64,000 nucleotides of DNA from Ulota crispa (taxonomy: Eukaryota > Streptophyta > Bryopsida > Orthotrichales > Orthotrichaceae): positions 6,884,501-6,948,500 of the forward strand of contig OY987244.1 of NCBI GenBank assembly GCA_963920765.1, written 5' to 3'. Each line of letters opens with the position of its first letter. Within the stretch, counting starts at the first letter, position 1. This document shows, one piece after another, positions 11,235-23,532 of this stretch. The notes beneath the pieces are model-generated. The model did no database searches. It was not told where the DNA came from and worked only from the letters and a program-made list of their open reading frames with translations. The position numbers and the translations under genes were made by a program.

Positions 11235-12125
11235 TTTAGCTTTTTCACTTGCCTAAAAATGTGAGCATTTAGATATTTATCATCAAGAGATTAACTTTGG
11301 GAATTTTGAATTTAGATTTGGATTCAAAGACCTTGGTTTACTTTAAACACTAGAGGAGGATATCATTGAACAATACCAAAATAGAAAGCAAATTATTACT
11401 CTTACCTTGGTTTGTAAAAAAGGTTGGAATTGTGCCTTTTTGATCCTACCATACAACATGTCATCTAACCCTAGCCCTCATTGCCCCCCACCTAGATGAA
11501 TGAGGCGCTAGATTCTATCTAGCGCACATCCACGTCTTTTGGCCAAGGTGGAAATAGTTTGTAAATCTCAAGAAGTAACAATTTACCTCCTATTTTTATT
11601 TTTGTAGTGTTCCATTATATATTTATCCCGGGTTCAAGAATAATTGAGGGTTTTTGAATGCAAACATGAAGTCAAAACTTCCAAATCCAATCACCCGATG
11701 ATAAATCTCCAAACTCTCAAATTTTTTGAAATGTGAAAAAGTATAGTTTTTTCACTTTGGATCCACAACCTCCTAAAATAGTTGACAAAGCTCCCGGCTC
11801 CATTCATCCAAGAAAAGGGCAATGAGGGGGTCACTTCACCATGGTTAGATTCAATGGCATGATGTTTTGTGGGGCCAAGGTGGAAAAATCTCATCTCAAC
11901 TTTTTTTCCAATCACAAAATGTAAGTGTTTAAATATATACCATTGAGGAGAGTGAATTTGGGAATTTTGTATTTAAATCTATTCAAAGACCTTAGTTTTG
12001 TTTGAAATTATAGAGGAGGATAAACCTAACCCACTCCAATATAGGGGGCACATTAACAGTTTTATCCTCGTTTATTCAAAGATCTAAGATTTTCCACCCT
12101 AGGCTCACAAATCATCTAACCTAAC
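11235..12125. repeat. Pair of direct repeats about 650 bp apart
   Basis: The block 11235-11480 (GGGAATTTTGAATTTAGAT, TTCAAAGACCTTGGTTT, TAGAGGAGGATA, TCATCTAACC) recurs in the same order at 11885-12125 with many substitutions. This could be a duplicated segment or the ends of an old terminal-repeat element. No primer-binding site or coding region is visible between them. Confidence 0.5.
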
Positions 12126-12428
12126 CACCTTTGCATCAACAAATGTTATCCAAGAAAGTTTGAACAAGTATTTTACTCAAAAAGTGAGCTAGTGCTACAA
12201 AGGATGGAGTCTCTGATAGTGAAGTTGCTTGTTTTGATATCTTGTCAACCCCTAAAGCCCTAAACAACATTTTTTTGACAACATAGCAATTTTGGGTAGC
12301 TCAATACAAATGAGGTTTCCTTTTATTTTCTCTTGAGATTTTCACACATGATGTATCTAAGGAGTTGCTTTAAAGTCCAACAAATTTCATGACTTTTGAT
12401 TTCATGGTTCAAAAGTTATTGCATGATA

Positions 12429-13020
12429 CTCCCTTTGTCTAAAAGAAAACCCCTTTTATTTATTTATTTTTTGTCTAAAAAAAAACTTGTGTTTGTATAT
12501 TGACTTGATTTTTGTCACAAAAAAACCTACGCCTATCTCTAAAATAAGCATTAACTTTGCTTGGCATGTCTAGTGATAGTTTTTGGGCATTTTATGCTCA
12601 TTAATTGCTAATGCTAGCATTGCAAACTTGATTTGGTGATTTTTCTTTGCGAATTGTGTCTATCATTAACCCATAATCATCAGTAGTATCAACATTAAGA
12701 TTTGGTTTTTTGATAGATGGGACAACTTGGGCAACTAGGCTAACTTGTTCTTTACTTACAATTGCATTGACACACTTCATATCAATCATTTTTCTAATTA
12801 TTAGCAACAATAACAAAACACTTGAAATTTCAAAACTTTGGCACTAAATTCCTTTTCTTTTTAGAAAACATTAATCCTTGAAAAAATCAAAATCGTGTTT
12901 GGAATAGTTTAAACCTAAATATCCAAGAACTTCCAATTACAATTTGTCGGTAATATTTCTTGATCTCTCACAAATTCTCAAACATGGGATTTTTTTGGGA
13001 TTTTTTTGAGACAGAGGGAA
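12429..13020. mobile_element. Stowaway-like MITE, family K copy 2, nested
   Basis: Starts CTCCCTTTGTCTAAAA and ends TTTTGAGACAGAGGGAA. TA precedes it and TC follows, a decayed TA. The end sequence is the one familiar from Tc1/mariner-derived plant MITEs. The uninterrupted host word is visible in family D copy 1 (GATATGTAGTTTT). Copy 1 of family K is at 22490-22846. Confidence 0.68.
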
Positions 13021-13040
13021 TCTGTAGTTTTATTTGTTCA

Positions 13041-13902
13041 TTAACCCCTAAAGGCCCAAGGAGCCCACTTTGGGCTTTATGAGATCTTGGGTAGGCTCTA
13101 CATGGGAAGCTTTATTTCATGTCATTCTAATAAGTAATGCAAAAGTTATAAGGTTTTTTCAATTTCAATGTCAAACTGAGCACCAAAAAAAAATAAAAAA
13201 ATAAAAAAATAAAAGTATATATATATATATAAAGAACTTTATAGATTAATACCTACTCAAAAAAAATTTAACCACTCAATTCCAAATAATGAGGTAAGAG
13301 TTAAAAGGAGTTTTCTTTTGCGGGCAATGAAGGTAGGAAGAGAGTAGAAAAAACATATAAGGTTATCTTTTACTCTCAATTTTGAAAAATTTCAAATTTC
13401 AAATTTCAAATGAAAGTTGCTAATTGTCTATTAGAGCATACTTACCATTGGGATTAACAATTTTCAAATTCTTCCAAAACTTATTAGCATATTAGTTATA
13501 TCTTTCATTCATCAATACCTTTCACTTTACAATTTTTGTGAAAATGAATCCAAAGTTTTTTTGGTTAATTATTTTTATATTTGCTTTCAACCCATTCTCC
13601 AACATATTGCAAAAATTGCACAAGAATTACAACATACGTGTTTTTCTCTAAAAAGTTTGAAAAACAAAACTTTACCTTCTGGAAGGACTAGAAAAGCCTA
13701 CAGTTTAGGCACATTGATCTTGCAATTGGTGGGGATATTCATTCAGAAATTTTGGGACAATGTACTTGTGCAAGTCAACCAAAAGATCCAATGGTTGGAT
13801 TTGTTAAAAAATAATTTTCAATGAAGATTTTGACCCTGGTCTGGGGACTAGTATTTTGAAGCAGTTTTGGGCCTCTAAACACAAAAGAATTTTAGGGATT
13901 AA
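13041..13902. mobile_element. piggyBac-like element J nested in D copy 2
   Basis: Begins TTAACCCCTAAAGGCCCAAG and ends AATTTTAGGGATTAA, with TTAA at both ends. It splits the family D arm, which resumes as CCAACTTGGGCAACTC. At 862 bp it is one of the larger TTAA units here, but no transposase frame is recognisable. Confidence 0.65.
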
Positions 13903-14441
13903 CCAACTTGGGCAACTCAAAAAGACTCTTTAAAACTTAAATAAAAAAAAAAAACTGAAATTGGTTCTTTAGATTTATCACACATAGGTTGCTCTGAATC
14001 ATTCAATTTCAATTAATAAGATGAAAGTTATGAGGAGTTTTAGTTTGCACCTAGGTACATAATTTCTCAAAACCATACCTACTTGCAAACTAAAACTCCT
14101 CATAACTTTCATCTCATTAATCAAAACTAAAAAATTCAAAGCTTCCTACCTAGATATAAATCTAAAGAACAACTTATTTTTTAATTGTTAAGCAAATGTA
14201 ATATTCAAAGAAGTTTTTGGAGTTGCCCAGATTGCTTGGCAAATAAAGAAAACTACACATCATGCAATAACTTTTGAACCGTGAAGTCAAAAGTTATGAA
14301 AGTTGTTGGACCTTAAAGACATGTCTTGGACACATCTTATGTAAAAATTCAAGGAATAAAAAATGAAAAGCCCGTTTGTAGTGAGTTGCCCAAAATTACT
14401 ATGTTGCCAAAAAAAATATTGTTTAAAACTTTAGGGGTTAA

Positions 14442-15920
14442 ACCCTCTATTGTTGTCTTTCCTTGCTAACAGTACAAAACTTTCAATTAACCACATTGTT
14501 TTTAAAGCTTCATGACCAAAAATGAGAAGGTTTATTATTGATAGTCATAACTCATTATCACATAAAAAATAAAAAATATATGATTATCATAATTTTTGAT
14601 ACAATTTTTATTGATCCAAAGCATCTAAAGTCTACCAAAAAGAAGCGTAGATGGGGCCCAAAATGAAAGAATATTTAAGAAATCAACCTTGAGACAATCG
14701 GTTATTTTCATGTTCATCCATCATTGATAGTTCTATTTTATCATCATTTGCAAGGATAACATCATACTACTAAAATCACCGTGAACTCTGTAATATCACA
14801 CCTTCTCCTCTGTGATATCACATATCTAGTCTCCGTCACATCATACTACTAAAATTACAAGGCTCTCTATAATATCACATGTTTACGTAGTTAGATAATA
14901 TACAGTTCACCAACAACCACTTATTAACGTAATATCACATTGTGTTTGAAAATGTGATATTAGGGACTTCAAACATGAAATCTGGCCCTCGAATTTCTTC
15001 ATCACAGAGGATCTTCGTCACCAGTGAATTGTTTTCGTTCCCTTGCGGGCATAAAGTCTGAGACACCCGTGAGTTTGCGGAAATTTCTACAAGAGAAGTT
15101 TTTGGGTTTGAGGACGCACGTGAATGAGCCACGAGAAGCCACAAAGATGAGTTTCTGAAGTTCACACCTCACGTGAATCATGTTAGGAGTGAAGTCTAGA
15201 GGTGAGTCACGTCAAGGTTCACTAGTGAATTCACAGAGGTGAATCGCAACGTGAGTCACCAAAAAAAATTGATGTCTGAAGCCCCCTTATTATAAAGGTA
15301 CAATGATATTATGGAGGTATGACAACGTGGTATTGTAAAAATCTAATTCAAATCTAATTTTTGAACTTCACACTTCATTTCACCTCCACAATTATTGATT
15401 TGTAAGTTGTAAATCAACAAAATATATCCAATTATATTTCAAGCATTCTTGCCAATTACATTTGGATATTTTTACATTCTAATGTATGCATGTTTTTTGA
15501 TGTACTAATCAATGCATATATTTCATTCCTCAAAAACTCGTATTGTACAATATACTTCAATGTATGCATGTTTGAAAATATTTTTATGAAATCATTAAAA
15601 TCATTTTCCTTAAAGACTTATTGAAATTATTACTTTGCATTCTACTCATATATACCAAAATTTCAGTAATATATACAGTATGGTGAGTGCATACCGTAGC
15701 ACGTGCCAACCGCTATAAAACGCCAACTGCTATAAAGAACCAAAGAAGGCCCATTCCTATACCAATTCCATCCCTAATTATAAGTAAGTTCTAGCAACTT
15801 CTCCACATTCTAGTAAGCTTAGGCAATGAAAATATTCAAAAAAAACTTCAAATTTCTTTGTTTGAAACAAATACAACAAGTGAGGGAATAAAACATACAA
15901 CAAAATGAATGATTCCAACC
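14442..15920. other. Intergenic, no gene recognised
   Basis: Contains repeated TAATATCACA words around 14.76-14.95 kb and a GC-richer patch (14935-15250) with GTGAGTCAC/GTGAATC words. The patch is open on the minus strand for about 75 codons but matches nothing I recognise. Confidence 0.5.
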
Positions 15921-16176
15921 TTAACCCCTAAAGAACCGAGCAACCATTGTACCAAGCAACCATTGTACATACTATGTACAGTGTTGTATAAGTGATATTT
16001 AGAATGCATCCACACCTTTATTACATTTGATATCAACACAAAAGTCAAGATATAAACAAGTGCAATTCTAGCGAGCTAGTCAAGATCCCAAATTAAAACT
16101 TTTTGTTGGTAGGAAATGCCAATTATATGATAGCGTACATCTACGTACAACGGTCACTCGGTCCTTTAGGGGTTAA
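15921..16176. mobile_element. piggyBac-like MITE, family E copy 2 (empty site)
   Basis: TTAACCCCTAAAGAACCGAG ... GGTCCTTTAGGGGTTAA, 256 bp with TTAA at both ends. The internal CCCAAATTAAAACTT is intact and gives the empty-site sequence for the F insertion at 6310-6541. It lies 270 bp downstream of the AFG1 stop codon. Confidence 0.8.
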
Positions 16177-16445
16177 AGTTGGCCATGAATGAAGAGGCAA
16201 TTGGAGGTAGCTCTACAAACTATGCAACTAAACACAAACCCAAGTGACGATGGCAAAACGAAGTACTACTACCATTGATTACATCAACGGACAATATCAT
16301 AGCAAAATTCTTCATGCTTGTAAGGCAGGAAAGCTAACAAGACGATAAACTTAGGACTATTAACATTTTCCCAAAATTGTGGCAAATGAGAATTTGTGCG
16401 ACATGAACAACATCGTAAACGAGCTTTTCTCACGAGTCTCTAATT

Positions 16446-19400
16446 TTAGCAAGTGCTGTTTAAATTCGTGAAGCCTAGGTTTTTTAACTGGAGTTTGATC
16501 TCAGCACTTTTAGATCTAGAAAAATAAGAACCACTTTGCATCTCCAAAAGTCGAGACACAGCACGAGGAGCTGCTTTCCTTGTGAAGCTTGCCCCAGTGA
16601 GCCCCGCCAGTGAAGCGCCCTGCCTCCCCGTGGCGCTCCATTCCATGTTGCCGATCATCAGTGTGGACCTGCCAGAACTGCCTCCCTCACCAATAATTCG
16701 AATTCCTTGGTGTTCCAATGCGCTTACAGTGCTTTCTTTCACAACTTTCTCCGTTTGGGAAACATAAGAGAAGAGAGAATCTGGGGGAACAGCAGCTGAG
16801 CAGATGAGTACCGTGTTGGCTTCGTAGAGTATGTCTATAAGATTGATGAACCGCCGGGCCTCATTCTCACAGCTTGGGTCCGCAAGGCACGGAATCCTGC
16901 GTATCATTGAAACGCTTATGTTTGTCAGATGACATCAGTATCACTTCAAAACATGAAGCTGACATTACACTCTTGAAAGAAGCTGCAACACCTCAGGCCC
17001 AACTGCTAATTCAACATAAGAATATGGGTTTCCAATTCTTTGATTATGGTACAGTGCAAAACACCATAAACCAACAAATATTTTGGCCACAAAATGCCAA
17101 ATAGTGGTCAACTTTGGGTGCTATCAATGTATTTTTGACAAATGAGAATTCAAATCTGTTTTTGTAGTTTTTTTCCTAAGATCTCCTTGCTTATAGTTAC
17201 AAAGAGTTTTAACTTATTGAGGGGTGTTATGAATAGCTTATATGGTTGTTAGGTCTTTGTTGTTCTATGTTGTAATACCTTTCAATAAGTTGAAACTCCT
17301 TGTAATTATAAACCCCTCACTAAGTTTGAAATTCTTTGTAACTATAAGCAGGGAGATCTTAGGAAAAAAAACTACAAAAACGGATTTGAATTCTCATTTG
17401 TCAAAAATACGTTGATAGCACCCAAAGTCGCCCACTATTTGGCATTTTGTGGCCAAATGTTTATTGGTTTATGGTGTCTTGCACCGTAGATTTTCTTACG
17501 ACTTGAGTTTGCGTATTAATGCGTTTCTACTGAACCAACTACTCCAGACATGTGTAGTTACTACCAACCACAATGCCAAGGACAGGCGATCAACACTGTT
17601 TTACAATGCTATGAATATCGTTTGCGATGGATAGTTGATTGGTTCACTTCGTTATACGTCCTCATGTTGAACTAAATTCTTACTTGGGCCAGTGTCTCAC
17701 CTGTCTAGAAGTAAGACCCTGAAGTTTTCAGTGATTGCAATGTAATCTGCAGCTCCAAACGCTGACTTGCACAAGTAAGAGAACGAAGCCCGTGCAACAT
17801 CTTTGGCAGCCAATATCTGAAATAGCCTGCCCATGGGTCCTAGTACAGGCTGAAAAGTCCCTTGTACTCCTGATGTCACACATCATTATATTCACTGAGT
17901 AGCTTCATTGCCACTTGCACTGAACTCTCAAATGTGCGCATGCATGAGAACAATACAGAGCCTTCGGACAAAACTACTGAGAAATGAAATGGAAAGAATA
18001 ACACGATCACTTTTTAAATGTCAGTATATATTGCGTCCAACAGGGAAACACCAAGTAGATGACCGGAGGTCGCCAGACTACATCTTCTGCAAAGACCGTG
18101 ACTTCTTCCAAATAGCTCGTTAAATACTCAACATACACGACCAACTGAGATGATTTACTTCATATTTAATTAGTTCAAACTTTTACCTGTCAGCTTCAAA
18201 AAAATCTGATCCATGATGCCATCAACAGTATCATCTAGAGGGCACTTGTAAAGGTTCTCTGACCAAGCATGGCGACGCCGATAGTCATTTCCATCCGCTG
18301 AATTTAAACTTTTTACATTGCAGTACTCCTTTAGTTGGCGGATGAAAGGCAAGAACTGTCAAGCATATGAAAGTGTAAGTTCGACATAATCTTCACATTA
18401 AGCAATTCCAGAAATGCAGCTGGTCATCCATAGATTTCGAAAGACTAACGTAAAATAAATTAAAAAACAGTTCAACAAGCATGTGGCGTTTGTGAAGCAT
18501 ATCCTAGAGGGCAAAACCAAAATGATAAGTTCACTGACCAGGTAGCAATTCAAACCGTCCTGATAAAGTTGATCCGGAACCGTGTTAGAAGTGGCGACTA
18601 CTACGATGCCCATGGGCCACAGGACTTCAAACAAGCGCCTCAGAATAAGAGCATCCGCTATGTCTGTCACTGTAGTTCCAGTCAGATAGTACACATTTCA
18701 AATAAATACTTATTTAATTTGGCATATAATTGTCAAATCAGAGCATTTGTCGGGGGTAACGTAATGATTCGTTTCAAGACAACGTTTTAAAAAAACAAAA
18801 ACATAATGATTATATCCCATTCAGCAGCTAGAAGCACGAGTAGAAAATCTGCTCTTTAGAGGTATTTAAGAAAACCTATCCACATTTCAATTGACAGAGC
18901 TTATGTGTAAAGAATTGTCTTAAACAGCATTACGGCTGGCAGGGTATAACACAAGTCCTTCTAGGGTATCTCTTGAGAGGGTTGGGATTCAATTACTGAA
19001 AGTTGGTCAATGTAAGCAAACAACTTACCCTCAACTTCGTCTAAACATAGTAGACATGATTGCTCAAAAAGTTGCAAGGCTACCACTTGGATTGGGTTCG
19101 AGACCCCCACATGCTTGTGAAGCCGTTTGTGCACGTCTAGCCTGGCATACACGAATTCCCACCATCAGGTACACTCAGAATACAGCACATTACGGAACAA
19201 GAAAAGACGTATGTTAAAGGAATCCAAACTGCAAGGAGAGGCCAACATGAATGAATGGAAGTGCACACGGCGTTTTCTGCGCACAGGTACTTGGTTGTAA
19301 AACAGATCCATCAGAAATGTCTTGCCGGTTCCCACGGTTCCGTACATGTACATGCCCTTCGTCGCGGGAGGTCGGTACCGCCAGGCCATTGGCTGCCACC

Positions 19401-20890
19401 ACCTGCCAAGCTGATTCTGTGAATAAACTCACAAGCTGAGTCTGCAATTACAAGGTCCATCATTATTGCTAAACTATGCTTAAACCCTAAATGCCGTGCA
19501 ACACATAGTTATTTCATTCAGCACAATCAATTATGCTTTTGTCAAATAAGAAGCTTCGAAAAAGGCATGCTGAATAGTACTAGACCAGAAATGAGCTTCC
19601 TTTCAAAAGACGCTATTTACAACATCAGTGCTTGCTCTCTCAAAAAATGGAAAAGAATCCAAACTCGCAAGTGCATCCATGTTCTCTCTCTGTACTTTAA
19701 AACGATTACATATGCAAAAAACTTATATATGTGCTAAAAATTCAAATTTAACACTGCGGTGTTCAATATTTAGTAAGAGTAAGTTTCAAAACTTTGAAAA
19801 AATGAAACAACAAAATCTTGACAAAAACTTTGTCACAATATTTATAACCTTACAATTTTAGGCTATCCAATCAAAATACACGTACTAATGTTAAAAAATA
19901 ATAAGACAAGTAAACTCTCAAGTTTAAATGCTTCCATATGGATTTGTCAAAGATCTGTGAGGATTTTTTCAAGACCGGCTACGTGGATAGTTCTTATCAG
20001 CATGCTTAACATCTTCGCTTATTACATCAACTTCAAAAATGTTGAGAAAAGCATATACAAAGCCACATCGAAGCCTTTTCCAAGACCTTGTCCGCATTTT
20101 AGGATTAAGATTGTTTTACTATTGCACTGTAAACACACAGATAACTCTCAATTAGGATTAACGTACCTGGCATCCTCAGCCTGTCTCAATTCTTGATGAA
20201 GTTTCTCAAGTACGTCCACAGCTCTTTCCTGCTCATAGCCAAACCTTTACATATCAAATTAACATCAACCTTTCTCATTCACTGAAGGTATCAACAACAA
20301 TACCAGACACATTGATAGAACCTCAAACTATATACACAACTCTCAAGTCAACACCTCCACCTCCAGTGATCTACAGAACTCCTCTTCGCTTTTCTTTGGT
20401 TCGATAAAACTGCAATGAAACAACTGATCCTCGAACTAATATTGCAGCTCCATTGAAGCCAGAAATCAGCACTAAATTCACTAACATTGACATGAATCAC
20501 GGTGCAATTTCCGAATCGAGTGGTTCAAGAATTACGTAACCCTAGACTCTTGAAAAAAGCTTCGCCGGGCTAAAATCACTGAAGAACTATGAAAATCAGG
20601 ACAAATGCACGAAACGATGCCGCACCTGCGCCGAATTGCCAGGTTCCAACTGGCCGTTCCGGATATAGTCTTTGTACGTTTCCAAAGGGCCGGAGCAATA
20701 CCATCGCAATTGCACTCTCTCACCTGCTCCAAAGAAGCTTATTAATACAAACAAACGAGCTGTTTCTAAGCAAACGATCATCTTCTTCCTCAGCAATGAA
20801 CTCCGTATCAAAATGACAAAGAACTAAGACTACAGAAAAGGGATAAGGAAGCTTACTCCATGGAAGGAATGAGCGCATACGCGACGCCAT
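16446..20890 (-). CDS. AFG1: AFG1/LACE1-family mitochondrial AAA ATPase
   Basis: Nine exons by hand: 20857-20890, 20626-20723, 20167-20228, 19247-19402, 19029-19141, 18539-18669, 18187-18355, 17701-17869, 16446-16914. All introns are GT-AG, phases close, and the product is 466 residues. The N-terminus is arginine-rich with no early acidic residue, as in a mitochondrial presequence, and is followed by the family's GPL-Y start. Walker A is GTVGTGKT (86-93). [14 protein letters not shown] follows the P-loop, as in the family. Walker B is LLCLDE (147-152), then VTDIADA, sensor ATSN (180-183) and the FLPFI block. The C-terminal EGGSSGRST / NMEWSATGR segment is, from memory, the plant version. AFG1 proteins act in the mitochondrion in degradation or export of respiratory-chain subunits; the role here is inferred. 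The exon 4 acceptor (GGCAG before RWWQPMAW) was chosen because it alone keeps frame with exon 3. A MITE lies in intron 8. Confidence 0.93.
17052..17486. mobile_element. TA-flanked fold-back MITE V in AFG1 intron 8
   Basis: CAGTGCAAAACACCATAAAC at the left is mirrored by GGTTTATGGTGTCTTGCACCG at the right (one or two differences), with TA outside each end. The inverted arms extend about 190 bases each (ATTTTGGCCACAAAATGCCA, TTAGGAAAAAAACTACAAAA). It fills over half of the intron between 16914 and 17701. Tc1/mariner-type MITE. Confidence 0.78.
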
Positions 20891-21076
20891 TACGAAGCAT
20901 AATTTGAGGTTGATGTTGTCGAAAGAATTCTGGCTATGGCGGATCAGTGAACAATGGAGCTGATGATTGAATGCGTTGCGTGGAAGAGTCGATGGAAATG
21001 TTTTCAGCCATCGCTGTCCGAAGCACGCACTTCAGCGGCACGACTCGGAGGTCCTGTGGAAGTCCTCGCCTTGCCT
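20891..21076 (-). promoter_or_regulatory. AFG1 upstream region
   Basis: The 186 bases before the AFG1 start codon must hold the leader and core promoter if transcription starts close by. I see no distinct TATA box or other motif I can assign. A minisatellite begins at about 21077. Confidence 0.3.
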
Positions 21077-21150
21077 TCAGCTGGCGTTGCAAGTCCAGCT
21101 AGGTCGTATGCGAGTCCAGCTGGGACAAATGCTCGTCCAGCTGGGACATA
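21077..21150. repeat. Short minisatellite, GTCCAGCTGGGAC units
   Basis: Three to four units of about 21 bases around GTCCAGCTGGGACAAATGC, the last two nearly identical. It lies about 190 bp upstream of the AFG1 start codon. Confidence 0.6.
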
Positions 21151-21293
21151 GAGTTGCCACGTCATATGCCACGTGTCAGGTTTTGAAGAAGCTGAAAAGG
21201 GAAAGAATGTAGGAGTGGATATGGGACGTTTTTGTTTTTGATCATTTTTTGCTATACCTCATTTAAATGTGGCTACTTTAAAACCAAAAAAAT

Positions 21294-21373
21294 TGGATGG
21301 AGCCATGGAGGATGGGATGGAGGATGGGATGGAGGATGGGATGGAGGATGGGATGGAGGATGGGATGGAGGAT
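21294..21373. repeat. Minisatellite (GGATGGGATGGA)n
   Basis: About six perfect 12-base units of GATGGGATGGAG follow a degenerate start. Read as protein the array gives repeated WDGG, an artefact of the repeat. A related, more diverged array lies at 22039-22109. Confidence 0.75.
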
Positions 21374-22038
21374 TGCATTTGTTTTTAGCTTTATTTGCCA
21401 CAAACGTGGGTTGTAGGTTGGATTTTTTGTAACCCACCTTGGATTTTAGTAGTGCGCAAAGTTGCAATACTTTCTCATATAGTTTAGTATTTTGGCTACA
21501 AATTTTCTCTTGCCTAAGAATTTTTAGCTATATGCATGGCAGTTTATTAGGTTATAAATGGCAACTTTTAAGTTTAGTTCATATATTCTTCAACTATGTG
21601 AATTGGTGATGTTTTTCAATAGTTGTTTTATTTTGTTAGTTATAATGCTAAACTTGGACATTTGCAAAGTGTACATTAACAATTTTGTCAAGAAGCCGCT
21701 AAAAGACTATTTAGTGCATTTGTACAAGCACCAAACCCTGCCATGACACAATAACTACAAGCAGTTGTTTGAAGGAGGGTAAATGAATAAAATCACATTT
21801 ACATTTTGCATTATAGTTAGGTGTGGGAAAATCAAATATGATTGATGGCTACTCAAGTTGTCTTAATCTGAGGTCTCATCAGCAACATGGCAATACGTCA
21901 AATAGCACCTCACTTCAAGATAGTTTTGCATCTTGAAACTTTGGCTACTTTTTAGATTTTTTTTTTTTTACAATACACTTTTAGCTCAACCAAATTTGAA
22001 ATAAAAATTTTTCTAAATTTAGCCAAATTTATTACCCT
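21374..22038. other. Intergenic spacer between two related minisatellites
   Basis: AT-rich, with no gene recognised. Open frames of 60-65 codons show no similarity to known proteins. Confidence 0.5.
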
Positions 22039-22109
22039 TGGATGGGATGGAGGAGTGGATGGAGGATTGGATGGAGGATTGGACGGAGGAGTGGACGGAG
22101 GGTTGGATG
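22039..22109. repeat. Minisatellite (GGATGGAGGATT)n
   Basis: Five to six 12-13 base units alternating GGATGGAGGATT and GGACGGAGGAGT. Same G-rich strand and similar unit as the array at 21294-21373. Confidence 0.7.
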
Positions 22110-22389
22110 ATATTGTAAAAGAAACAGCGGACGTGTCATATTTTGGATGAAAATTATTAATATTGGTTGATTTTGTGAATGGACATGTAAATATGGATGG
22201 TTCTATCCATTTTTTTGATTTGCATGCAAGGATCAATGAAAAAATTAAATAAACATTCTTTAGGTGTAATCAATTTCTGATTCATAAAACATGACACTTA
22301 GGCAAACCTTGGCTCTCTTAGCAACTTTTTTTTTCTTGCACTTGTATAGCAATGTGAATGCTAGCAATTTTAATCAATTCTATGCTGTA

Positions 22390-22468
22390 TAGTGGCCTCA
22401 CAAAAACATTGTCGCGTTTTTCTCTTTCCTCCAAAGAAAAATGGGACAATGTTTTTGTGAGGCCATTG
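22390..22468. mobile_element. 79-bp hairpin MITE flanked by TA
   Basis: GTGGCCTCACAAAAACATTG at the left and CAATGTTTTTGTGAGGCCAT at the right are inverted repeats around a short loop, with TA on both sides. This is a very small Tc1/mariner-type unit, 21 bp left of the next element. Confidence 0.65.
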
Positions 22469-22489
22469 TACTAGTAGCTATGTATGATA

Positions 22490-22846
22490 CTCCCTTTGTC
22501 TCAAAATGATCTTCCTATTGACCTTTATTTAGTGTCCAAAAATGATCTTCTTGTTGGAGTAGGAAGGGAGCTAGCAACACTTGCACATAGTCCAAAAGTA
22601 TGGGTATGCTAACCAATCCCATGCCATCAAGTGAGTGGCCATTGGTGCTCTTCAAAAATGCCTCAAAAATTCAATTTTCAAGCACTTTGAAACCATTCTT
22701 TGAAAACTAATTTGAAACCCAAAGTTTTAGAACAATAGAAGGACATCGAACTCTATTTGTAGGCCCAAAAAATTGAAAAAGGGTTATTTTTTAACTTAAT
22801 TTATAACATTTTGTGTAATAGGAAGATCATTTTGGGATTGAGGGAG
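22490..22846. mobile_element. Stowaway-like MITE, family K copy 1
   Basis: Starts CTCCCTTTGTCTCAAAATGA and ends TCATTTTGGGATTGAGGGAG, with TA on both sides. The terminal repeats extend to about 30 bases with a few mismatches (TCTTCCTATT / AATAGGAAGA). 357 bp, no coding capacity. Confidence 0.82.
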
Positions 22847-23532
22847 TATCACATTACCTTGTTTAAATGTTAACGATAGCTACCTCCTTGTACGTTTCTA
22901 AAACAAACATGTTGTGATTGCTGAGCTTTTTGATGCCAAAATAGTTTTAAGAGATATCAAAAAGAGTATCAAAAATCAAGGTTTATGGTATATTTTTACA
23001 ATATTGTGAAAAAGCAAATAAAAAACCAATAATTTTTGTTTTGTTTTTGTTCTTTATGATTTAAAACAAGCAACCAGGCATTTGGTGAATGGGTGATTTT
23101 AAAATTTCATTACTCACAATCAATAGCAGTTTTATTATGATGATTTTTGTTGAAAGTACCTTGACTAGGAGATGGTAGCCTCTTATAACATAGCTAAAAC
23201 ATGTACTTTTTTTTTAGTGAAAACCAAAGAATGTGAAAAGAAGTCATTTGATTTTTAACTCAAAAGCGTCCTTGAAAAAATTGGGTAGCAAAAGAAAGTA
23301 ACAAAAAAAATCTCAAAAAAATCACAACAACGAGGCCATCACATTTCAAGTCCATATCAACAAACTCCACTCCAAAATTACCAACATTTTGTCGGTAATA
23401 ATGTTTAAAGAAAATTCGAAGTTTGATGTTTCAAAATTTATACCAATAAAATTGGTGTTGATAAATCCAAACATAGTCTAAATTTCAAAACCTTTAAGGC
23501 CTCACACATCAACTCCAAAATGCAGATATTTG
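22847..23532. other. Intergenic, no feature seen
   Basis: AT-rich with long A and T runs. No gene or element ends recognised. Confidence 0.55.

Larger units (their letters stand above)
12245..14441. mobile_element. TTAA fold-back element, family D copy 2, with two nested insertions
   Basis: Outer ends TCAACCCCTAAAG and CTTTAGGGGTTAA. The left arm (from 12245) and right arm (14240-14441) are inverted repeats, and the core hairpin at 13950-14180 (AGTTATGAGGAGTTTTAG) matches copy 1 at 2485-3608. Two elements sit in the left arm: a TA-flanked MITE (12429-13020) and a TTAA element (13041-13902). The arm continues with CCAACTTGGGCAACTC after the second insert. Confidence 0.72.

Noticed and set aside
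21232..21432. Open frame with repeated WDGG
   Set aside because: It is the 12-bp minisatellite read as protein. The same array is open on the opposite strand as PPSHPPSH repeats, and nothing outside the array looks coding.
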